Source: CAYTGR01 sp964437445 (GTDB lineage: Bacteria > Chloroflexota > Anaerolineae > B4-G1 > SLSP01). Taken from it: 28,240 nucleotides of DNA. The notes beneath the pieces are model-generated. The model did not search any database. It saw only the letters and a list, made by a program, of their open reading frames with translations, and was not told the origin of the DNA. The stretch's first letter is position 1. The number at the start of each line of letters is the position of its first letter. Shown here in pieces: positions 22,310 to 28,240 of the stretch. The stretch is from assembly GCA_964437445.1 (NCBI GenBank), contig CAYTGR010000058.1, forward strand, positions 1-28,240, written 5' to 3'. A program made the translations under genes and the position numbers.

Positions 22310-23221
22310 ATGAGTGTCAAATTTCGCCATTACCTTGATCCCGACGATTATCGGCGGGTGGACGAGTTTTTGATCCGGCACTATCAACCCGGCAACCTGG
22401 ACGGTAACTGGGTCGAACCTGCCTGGGAGTACATGCACTACCACTCGTTTTTGGATAGTGCCTCCCTGGGCAAAATTGGGATCTGGGAGGACGCGGGGCA
22501 GATCGTTGCCGTGGTGCACTACGAGTGGCGTCTGGGGGAAGCGTTCTTCCAGTTCCACCCTGCCTATCGGCATCTGCGCCAGGAAATGCTTGAGTACGCT
22601 GAGGAAACCCTGTTGGGCCGCTCGGAAAAAGACGGACGGCAATATCTGTGCGCCTACGTCAACGACAACGATCCGGAATTCCTGGGATTGGTGCGGGCGC
22701 GCGGCTATGAAAAAGATGCGGAGGGAGTGCGCCCGGTCTATCAGTTCGTCATTCCCACTCCCTTTCCCCCCATCCGCCTGCCGGAGGGTTTCCGCTTGAC
22801 CAGTCTGGCCGAGGAGTGCGATTGGGGGAAAGTCAATCGCGTCCTCTGGCGCGGATTTGACCACCCGGGGGAGCCGCCCACCGGGGAAGAGGATCTGGAA
22901 AGCCGCCGCCGGATGTTTGATACTCCCCGCGCGCGGCGCGACTTGAAAATCGCCGTCGCCGCCCCCAATGGCGACTTTGCCGCCTTCTGTGGCATGTTTT
23001 ACGAGCCAGCTTGCCACTATGCCTACGTTGAACCGGTCGCCACCGACCCGGACTACCGTCGCCTGGGGCTGGGCCGGGCCGCCGTGCTGGAAGGCATCCG
23101 CCGCTGCGCTGGCTTGGGCGCGACGGTGGCCTATGTCGGGTCTGATCAGGAGTTTTACCAGGCCATTGGTTTCAGGAAGGTGTATAACAGCGAGTGTTGG
23201 GTCAGGTTCTTTGACGCATAG
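22310..23221 (+). CDS. GNAT-family N-acetyltransferase (two GNAT-like domains)
   Basis: 303 aa. The C-terminal half is a clear GNAT domain: AAVAAPNGDFAAFCGMFYE…AYVEPVATDPDYRRLGLGRAAVLEGIRR, with the acetyl-CoA loop RRLGLGRA at about 249-256, and YQAIGFRKVY near the end. The N-terminal half (1-150) has the same fold pattern but lacks a clear Q/RxxGxG/A loop, so it is probably a degenerate second domain, as in tandem GNAT proteins. The acceptor is unknown. ATG 22310 has AGGAGGT about 4 bases upstream. It stands alone between two gene remnants. Confidence 0.88.
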   Translation: MSVKFRHYLDPDDYRRVDEFLIRHYQPGNLDGNWVEPAWEYMHYHSFLDSASLGKIGIWEDAGQIVAVVHYEWRLGEAFFQFHPAYRHLRQEMLEYAEETLLGRSEKDGRQYLCAYVNDNDPEFLGLVRARGYEKDAEGVRPVYQFVIPTPFPPIRLPEGFRLTSLAEECDWGKVNRVLWRGFDHPGEPPTGEEDLESRRRMFDTPRARRDLKIAVAAPNGDFAAFCGMFYEPACHYAYVEPVATDPDYRRLGLGRAAVLEGIRRCAGLGATVAYVGSDQEFYQAIGFRKVYNSECWVRFFDA

Positions 23222-23264
23222 TTTGACAATTTTTGTTAGCGCGTACAAGTTGCGGGATCGTAGC

Positions 23265-23297
23265 CGCGATTGCCAAATCGCGCGGGCTAAACCCCGC
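23265..23297. repeat. Two adjacent short hairpins after the acetyltransferase gene
   Basis: CGCGATT (23265-23271) pairs perfectly with AATCGCG (23276-23282) on a GCCA loop. GCGGG (23282-23286) pairs with CCCGC (23293-23297). The tandem could be a REP-like repeat or a terminator. The remainder of 23222-23425 shows no gene. Confidence 0.5.
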
Positions 23298-23425
23298 AGT
23301 TATGCGCGCCAACCAATTTTTCACGGTGAGGAAAATACGCTCAGAGTGATGGGGAGGGCAGATTTCCAAGTAGGCGGTAATTTTGCCTGGACATCTCAAT
23401 TAAAATGCTGGAAGAAAATGTATAA

Positions 23426-23587
23426 GACGCTCATTTGTTCACCCAGGCGCGCAGCGACGGCCGGGTGATTATCCCTGCCCTGCCCCACATCGCTGCTGAC
23501 CCGGAGCACAGTGCTTATAAAACGTTACAATTTCGTTATGAGCTGCGGTCTGGGGTTGCCAAAGCCCTGAATTTCGCGTATCATTAG
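23426..23587 (+). pseudogene. Possible second gene remnant (53 codons)
   Basis: Directly after an in-frame TAA a 53-codon open frame runs to TAG 23587 with protein-like composition (…ARSDGRVIIPALPHIAADPEHS…YKTLQFRYELRSGVAKAL…). It has no start codon near its beginning and no ribosome site. The family is not recognised. The histidine-kinase promoter lies inside its last codons, so it is no longer a working gene if that promoter is real. Confidence 0.35.
23556..23584 (+). promoter_or_regulatory. Promoter for the sensor histidine kinase
   Basis: TTGCCA (23556-23561; 5 of 6), 17 bases, TATCAT (23579-23584; 5 of 6). Predicted start about 23591, 36 bases before the ATG. Confidence 0.6.
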
Positions 23588-23626
23588 TGAAAGAGCGCAA
23601 TATTTGGGGAAAGTTGGTGAAAAGGC

Positions 23627-26068
23627 ATGGTAAACGCTGAACAGCCCACTCCGCGGGCGGTGGCTACCCAGGAAGCCGAACTGGACGTGGCGCTGGAAGG
23701 CGTGGTGCTGGACAGTTTGAAGCTGGTAGTGCCGGGATTGGCAATCGTCTATGCGCTGTTGACGGTCAGCCATTGGTTCATGTTGCCGGCCCCGTTGAAG
23801 TTTACCATGATGGCGGTGGCGGGGACGACGGCGTTGGTTCTCGGCGGTTTGTATCTCCTGCTGCGCCGCCAGCTGCCGCCCTCCCGTTGGGCGCACCCCT
23901 TAGGAGCCGCCCTGGCGGGCCTGGTGCTGCTGAACAGCTTGCTCCATCTCTATTTGACCCGCGATGCCTTACAGATCACCAATTTACTGCTGCTCCTCAT
24001 CGGCATTGGATTCCTCTTTCTTTCCACGCGCTGGTTTATGCTGATTGCAGGTCTGACCCTGGCGGGTTGGCTGGTAGCCACGTTACAAGGGCCTTCCTCC
24101 ACGGTCAGCTGGTCTCAGTTTACTTTTGTGCTGATTTTCACGGCGGTGCTTTCGGCGTTCATTCACGCTTCTCGCCGTAATTCCATGCGGCGGTTGGAGC
24201 GGCTGCGGCTGGAGGATGAACGCCGGCGGACGGAACTGGAGCGCGCACTCCTGGCCGCTCAGGCGAACAGGCGGGCGCTGGAGACCACCATCGCGGTGGG
24301 GCAGAGCATTAACGCCATTTTGGACCTGGATATTCTCCTGAATAAGGTCGCTGAACTGATTCAGGCGCAGTACGGCTATTATTATGTGGGCATCTTCTTG
24401 CTGGATAGCAGCGGTGACTACGCTGTCTCCCGGGCCGGCACGGGTGAGGCCGGCCGGGCGCTTTGCCAACAGGGTTTCCGGCTGAAGGTGGGGGAACAGG
24501 GATTGGTGGGCTGGGCGGTGGCTCACCGCGCCGTGGTGCAGGTCAACGATGTCTTGCAAGACCCGCGTTATGTGCAGGTGGAGAGTATCTCATCCACCCG
24601 CTCTGAACTGGTGTTGCCGTTGACGGTGGGCGAGGAATTGCTGGGGGCGCTGGACCTGCAGAGCGAGCGGGTCGGGGCGTTCACAGCGGACGACGTCTCG
24701 GTTTTCCGGGCGTTGGCCGATCAGGTGGCAATTGCCATTCACAACGCCGCCCTCTACCAGATTGAACAGTCGCGCCGGGCGTTGTCCGAGCGTCTCTACG
24801 AAGTGACCCGGGCCCTTTCGCAAACCCTGGACTTGACCCAGGTGCTGGACCTGATTTTGAAAAGCCTGGACCAGCTGGTACCGTATGATCGGGCCTCGGT
24901 GATGTTGCGTAGCGGTGAGCATCTGGAATTTGCCGCTATGCGCGGTTTCCCCACCGAATCGCAGTCGGCAGATCTGCGGGTTTCTATTAAAGAAAATGAC
25001 GTTTTTGAGCAAATCTGCCGGACCCGGCAGCCCCTTTCTGTCCCTGATGTTTCGCAACGGCCGGATTGGCAACATGTCGCCGGGCTGCGACCGGCTTGCT
25101 CCTGGTTGGGCGTGCCCTTGATCCGCTCCGAAGAAGTGGTAGGGATGTTGTCGTTAACGCGCGTGACGCCTCACCCTTACAGCGCGGACGAGACGACGCT
25201 GGCGACTGCCTTTGCTGGACAGGCTGCCCTGGCTCTGGTGAATGCCCGGCTCTACGCCAACCTGGACCAGGCCTACGAGCAGCTGAAGCGCCTGGACCGC
25301 ACCAAATCCGATTTCATCAACGTGGCCTCCCACGAGCTGCGCACCCCGTTGACCCTCCTGCGCGGCTACGGCCAGATCCTGACCAACGACCGGCGCATCA
25401 AATCCGATCCCGCCCTGGCCCAAATGGTGGAAGGCATTTACACGGGAACGCTGCGCCTGCATGAGATCATTGATAGCATGTTGGATATGGCCAAGGTGGA
25501 CACCAAAACTCTGGAACTCAACTTCAAACAGCTGGCCGTCCTGCCGATCCTGCAATGGGTCTATCAAAATCTGTCCGCGTCAGTGGCTGAACGGCACCTT
25601 ACTTTGATCCTGGAGGATCTGAGCGCGCTGCCGTTTGTGGAAGCGGACCTGGATGCGTTGCGTAAGGTCTTCTATAACCTGGTGATCAACGCTATCAAAT
25701 ATACGCCAGACGGGGGGCGGATCACGCTCTCCGGCCGGGAGGTCGTGCCAGGGTACCGTGAATTGCCGGAAGGGGGCGTTGAGATTGTCGTCAGCGATAC
25801 CGGGATCGGCGTGGATCCCCAGTTTCATGATCTGATCTTCGTCAAGTTTTACCAGACCGGCGAGGTCGCCCTGCACTCCTCCGGCAAAACCAAGTTTAAG
25901 GGTGGGGGACCGGGTCTGGGCCTGGCCATCGCCAAAGGGATTGTGGAGGCCCACGGGGGCCAGCTGTGGGTGGAGAGCCCCGGCCACGATGAGTTGACCT
26001 GTCCCGGCAGCCAGTTCCACGTCCTCTTGCCGCTCCGCCAGCGCAAGCTGGAGAGGAAGACCCCCTGA
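23627..26068 (+). CDS. Sensor histidine kinase with N-terminal membrane domain and two GAF domains
   Basis: 813 aa. Five or six helices (about 28-180) anchor it in the membrane; a coiled-coil linker (SRRNSMRRLERLRLEDERRR) follows. GAF 1 spans about 225-375 and GAF 2 about 395-540. The HisKA dimerisation domain carries the phosphorylated His569 in SHELRTPL. The ATPase domain has the N-box Asn688 (LVINAIKYTPDGG), G1 VSDTGIGV and G2 GGPGLGLAIAKG. It autophosphorylates on His in response to an unknown signal bound by the GAF or membrane parts. No response regulator is beside it. ATG 23627 follows a weak AAAAGG; the promoter lies 43 bases upstream. Confidence 0.96.
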   Translation: MVNAEQPTPRAVATQEAELDVALEGVVLDSLKLVVPGLAIVYALLTVSHWFMLPAPLKFTMMAVAGTTALVLGGLYLLLRRQLPPSRWAHPLGAALAGLVLLNSLLHLYLTRDALQITNLLLLLIGIGFLFLSTRWFMLIAGLTLAGWLVATLQGPSSTVSWSQFTFVLIFTAVLSAFIHASRRNSMRRLERLRLEDERRRTELERALLAAQANRRALETTIAVGQSINAILDLDILLNKVAELIQAQYGYYYVGIFLLDSSGDYAVSRAGTGEAGRALCQQGFRLKVGEQGLVGWAVAHRAVVQVNDVLQDPRYVQVESISSTRSELVLPLTVGEELLGALDLQSERVGAFTADDVSVFRALADQVAIAIHNAALYQIEQSRRALSERLYEVTRALSQTLDLTQVLDLILKSLDQLVPYDRASVMLRSGEHLEFAAMRGFPTESQSADLRVSIKENDVFEQICRTRQPLSVPDVSQRPDWQHVAGLRPACSWLGVPLIRSEEVVGMLSLTRVTPHPYSADETTLATAFAGQAALALVNARLYANLDQAYEQLKRLDRTKSDFINVASHELRTPLTLLRGYGQILTNDRRIKSDPALAQMVEGIYTGTLRLHEIIDSMLDMAKVDTKTLELNFKQLAVLPILQWVYQNLSASVAERHLTLILEDLSALPFVEADLDALRKVFYNLVINAIKYTPDGGRITLSGREVVPGYRELPEGGVEIVVSDTGIGVDPQFHDLIFVKFYQTGEVALHSSGKTKFKGGGPGLGLAIAKGIVEAHGGQLWVESPGHDELTCPGSQFHVLLPLRQRKLERKTP

Positions 26069-26095
26069 TTTTATTCACCCCCCATCATTCTGGCC

Positions 26096-26767
26096 ATGTT
26101 GAAACTTGCCGTTTTTGATCTGGACGGCACCCTGAAACAGGCCCGTGACCCCTACGTCTACCTCCACGAACGGTTAGGCAAGCAGGAACAGGCCCAGGCT
26201 TTTTTTGCCCAGGGGATGAGCGGCCAGCTTCCCTACGAGGAGTGGTTGCGCCTGGATGCGGAGCTCTGGCGGGGGACACCGCGTTCGGTCCTGGAACAGC
26301 TTTTCCGTGAGGACCCCTATATCCCCGGCGCTCAGGAAACGGTGCTGGCCCTGAGAGCGCACGGTGTCCGGGTAGCGATTCTCAGCAGCGGATTGCTGCT
26401 CCACGCGCAGCAGGTAGCCGCTGAGCTGTCCATTGACCTCGTCTATGGCAACGAATTGCTCTTCGCCGGTGACCCGGCCGATCCGGTGGTCAGCGGCGCA
26501 GTGCGCGCTCACCTGCCCTTGCAGGAAAAGGGCCCACTGCTGGAGCACCTCCAGGCAACGCTGGGGGTGTGGCCGGCCGAATGCCTGGCGGTGGGCGATA
26601 GCCGCACCGACATCCCCTTGTTTGAACGTGCAGCCGTAAGCGTGGCGATCTGCCCTGACCACCCGGAGGTCGCCGCCGCCGCCAGCCTGGTACTCCAGGA
26701 ACAGGACCTGCGTCCTCTGCTCCCTCGTTTGCACGCCCACGCGCCTCACCTCTGGCCGTGGGGTTAA
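26096..26767 (+). CDS. HAD-family phosphatase (phosphoserine phosphatase-like)
   Basis: 223 aa. The HAD motifs are complete: nucleophile Asp8 and acid/base Asp10 in FDLDGT, motif II SSG (VAILSSGLLLH), a motif III Lys (QEKGPLLEHL) and motif IV GDSRTDIPLF. A helical cap lies between residues 15 and 75. The layout fits SerB-like phosphatases; the substrate is unknown. It starts 27 bases after the histidine kinase, probably in the same transcript, but has no Shine-Dalgarno site. The codon after ATG and the conserved N-terminus fix the start. Confidence 0.92.
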   Translation: MLKLAVFDLDGTLKQARDPYVYLHERLGKQEQAQAFFAQGMSGQLPYEEWLRLDAELWRGTPRSVLEQLFREDPYIPGAQETVLALRAHGVRVAILSSGLLLHAQQVAAELSIDLVYGNELLFAGDPADPVVSGAVRAHLPLQEKGPLLEHLQATLGVWPAECLAVGDSRTDIPLFERAAVSVAICPDHPEVAAAASLVLQEQDLRPLLPRLHAHAPHLWPWG

Positions 26768-26824
26768 TCCACCGCATTTTCGCCAGAATCCACGCTCTTC
26801 ACACGCTCAGCGTTTTAGGGTTCT

Positions 26825-26846
26825 ATAACCGTTTTTATACGGTTAT
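26825..26846. terminator. Hairpin after the phosphatase gene
   Basis: ATAACCGT (26825-26832) pairs perfectly with ACGGTTAT (26839-26846) over a TTTTAT loop. A T run follows nine bases later. It is a possible weak terminator in a clearly AT-rich stretch (about 26820-26940). Confidence 0.4.
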
Positions 26847-26891
26847 GCATCAGTTTTTAATAAATCTCCTATAATCTTATGTTTCTTTTTA

Positions 26892-26920
26892 TTGACCCTC
26901 ACCTGGATTACCTTTATAAT
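26892..26920 (+). promoter_or_regulatory. Near-consensus sigma70 promoter for the surface protein
   Basis: TTGACC (26892-26897), 17-base spacer, TATAAT (26915-26920). The transcript would begin near 26927 and carry a leader of about 98 bases, with a small CGCTT/AAGCG hairpin at about 26950-26965. Confidence 0.8.
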
Positions 26921-27024
26921 TATTTAAAATGCCCTTACTCTATGCCAGTCGCTTGACGGTAAGCGCCGGTGCTACACGAAATGATGTAAAACTTTTATGA
27001 GTTTGTGGAAGGAGGTTTATTGGA

Positions 27025-28240
27025 ATGAATGTAAGAAAATGGGTTAGTCTTGCGATGTTGCTTGCCGCGCTGTTGAGCGTCTGGCCGGTGGGGACTATCC
27101 GGGCCGAGGATCCACCGCCGGCTGGCCTTAACTCGCAGACACCGCCACCCGTTGCAGCGGGGAGTATCACACTTTATAAATTCAATGACTTGAATGCCAA
27201 CGGCATGTGGGATGGCGGTGAGCTGGCTATAGAAGGCTGGGCGATGCGTCTTTATCGTTGGGCCGACGATGGCCTGCAGCTGGTGGGTGAGATTGGCACC
27301 GGCCCGGATGGCAGCGCCACTTTCACCAATTTGGCGTCTGGCCGGTATAAGGTCTGGGAAGAGGCCCGCGAATGCTGGACGCCGACCACCCCAGCCGGTC
27401 TGACTGCCTGGGAGGGCGGCTATTACACGGTGGTGGAGCTGGGGGATAAAGACCAGCTCACCGTCGTCTTTGGCAACCATGATACCTGTGAGCCGCCGCC
27501 TCCCCCAGAACCGGGCAGCATTACCGTCCACAAATTCAACGATCTTAACGCCGACGGCGTTCAGGACCCCAACGAGCCGCCCATTGAGGGCTGGCGGATG
27601 CGCATTTATCGCTGGGCCGATGATGGGTTGCAGCTGGTCGCCGAGGCGCCGACGGGGGCGGATGGCAGTGTGACGTTTACCGGCCTGGAGCCGGGCCGCT
27701 ATAAGGTTTGGGAAGAGGTCCGCGAGTGCTGGGAGCCGACGTTGCCCCTGACCGGCACTTACTGGGAAGGCGGTTATTACGTCGTAGTCTATCTTGATCC
27801 CGGGCAACAGCTGAGTGTGGTCTTTGGCAATACTTACATTTGTACTACCCCACCTCCCCAGCCCTGCATTGATTTGGAGAAAAGCGGCCCTGAAACGTTA
27901 GAGGGGCCTGGCGGTCAGATCACCTACCACTTCTGGGTGCGGAACTGCGGCAATGTCGCCCTGACCGAAGCGCTGGTCTACGACCCGCATTTCGGTGAGA
28001 CCCCCCTCTGGAGCGGCGCGCTGCAACCGGGCGAGGTGTACGAGTTTGATCAGGTCTACACGTTGCCTGCCGATTTCTGCGGCGAATTCCCCAACCAGGC
28101 CTGGGCCATCGGTCGCCTGACTGGCTACGCTGAGGTGCGGGACGACGACACCTGGAACGTGACGGTTAACTGCAAACCAACGCCGCAGCCCTGCATTGAT
28201 TTGGAGAAAAGCGGCCCTGAAACGTTAGAGGGGCCTGGCG
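27025..28240 (+). CDS. Secreted surface protein with two SdrD B-like and DUF11-type repeats (incomplete, runs off the end)
   Basis: The first 405 codons are present with no stop. A signal peptide (1-27, ending TIRA) leads to two SdrD-B/Cna-B-like domains (about 47-152 and 163-269). They are very similar to each other; each begins KFNDLNA with a Ca-binding-like loop (DLNANGMWDGGE, DLNADGVQDPNE) and contains GRYKVWEE. A Pro-rich spacer precedes a DUF11-like beta domain (about 279-382), and a second copy begins at the very end. Such proteins are stalks or adhesins on the cell surface, often Ca-stabilised or isopeptide-linked. ATG 27025 has GGAAGGAGG 9 bases upstream and a near-consensus promoter. 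Confidence 0.88.
   Translation, partial: MNVRKWVSLAMLLAALLSVWPVGTIRAEDPPPAGLNSQTPPPVAAGSITLYKFNDLNANGMWDGGELAIEGWAMRLYRWADDGLQLVGEIGTGPDGSATFTNLASGRYKVWEEARECWTPTTPAGLTAWEGGYYTVVELGDKDQLTVVFGNHDTCEPPPPPEPGSITVHKFNDLNADGVQDPNEPPIEGWRMRIYRWADDGLQLVAEAPTGADGSVTFTGLEPGRYKVWEEVRECWEPTLPLTGTYWEGGYYVVVYLDPGQQLSVVFGNTYICTTPPPQPCIDLEKSGPETLEGPGGQITYHFWVRNCGNVALTEALVYDPHFGETPLWSGALQPGEVYEFDQVYTLPADFCGEFPNQAWAIGRLTGYAEVRDDDTWNVTVNCKPTPQPCIDLEKSGPETLEGPG
27859..28240 (+). repeat. Exact 55-bp direct repeat, copies at 27859-27913 and 28186-28240
   Basis: The last 55 bases of the window are identical to 27859-27913; the bases just before the copies differ (C versus G). They encode the start of successive DUF11-like domains (PCIDLEKSGPETLEGPG). 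The second copy stops exactly at the window edge. Confidence 0.95.

Noticed and set aside
22235..23248. 337-codon minus-strand frame across the acetyltransferase gene
   Set aside because: The plus strand has an ideal ribosome site and GNAT motifs; the minus frame has neither.
26927..27024. Riboswitch (c-di-GMP type) in the surface-protein leader
   Set aside because: Only a small hairpin is visible; the conserved core of known c-di-GMP classes could not be matched.
1..28240. tRNA or rRNA genes
   Set aside because: Looked for T-loop GGTTCGA-type motifs and rRNA cores by eye on both strands; none found.

Overview
The window is about 28 kb of GC-rich bacterial chromosome from a draft or metagenome-type assembly. 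It has one 100-N scaffold gap, and its last 55 bases repeat an internal sequence. Gene content suggests Chloroflexota (Anaerolineae/Caldilineae-like). The pointers are multidomain WNEPN-type surface glycosidases with an NBR1-type Ig domain, TPTP-rich lipoprotein linkers, an SdrD-B surface protein, a DUF4405 membrane redox-type protein, and the order SRP RNA / YabE-like protein / rsmA. The lineage is inferred from gene content only; no rRNA or tRNA gene was seen.

Layout. 0.3-1.1 kb: DUF4405 membrane protein with a twin-arginine-like fifth helix and a Cys-rich tail, closed by a strong terminator. 1.4-5.7 kb: CDGSH/ferredoxin-type Fe-S protein, a small unknown protein and a 1105-aa membrane-anchored glycosidase-like protein, probably one operon. 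5.8-8.5 kb: MFS transporter and the ribosome-assembly GTPase Obg. 8.7-12.1 kb: a nucleotidyltransferase-like protein (minus strand), a secreted glycosidase lipoprotein and a rhodanese lipoprotein. 12.4-15.8 kb: ABC exporter ATPase and permease, separated by a VapBC-type toxin-antitoxin pair on the other strand, followed by an Ig/zinc-ribbon membrane protein. 15.9-18.0 kb: Cys/Met-metabolism PLP enzyme and a glycyl-radical-enzyme activase. 18.2-21.9 kb, all minus strand: DegV, RsmA, a DUF348/G5/3D cell-wall protein and SRP RNA with its own promoter and terminator. 21.9-23.6 kb: a worn region with a MITE-like inverted-repeat element, two apparent gene remnants and a double-GNAT acetyltransferase. 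23.6-26.8 kb: GAF-GAF sensor histidine kinase and a HAD phosphatase. 27.0 kb to end: an incomplete secreted SdrD-B/DUF11-type protein behind a near-consensus promoter.

The most unusual feature is a family of degenerate 7-bp-period repeats between genes in the first 18 kb (words such as GTGAAGC, GTGGTCT, GACCACG, CACGTTT, GAACGCT, GTGAGCA, CGTTTGA). Words change by one or two bases while staying in 7-bp register. Several arrays fold back on complementary arrays into long hairpins, and two run into the starts of genes. I saw none in the last 10 kb. Nothing else in the window looks like a wholly new multi-gene system. The heptad arrays, the DUF4405/Tat-like protein and the glycosidase with a GH18-like domain lacking its catalytic Glu are the best leads.
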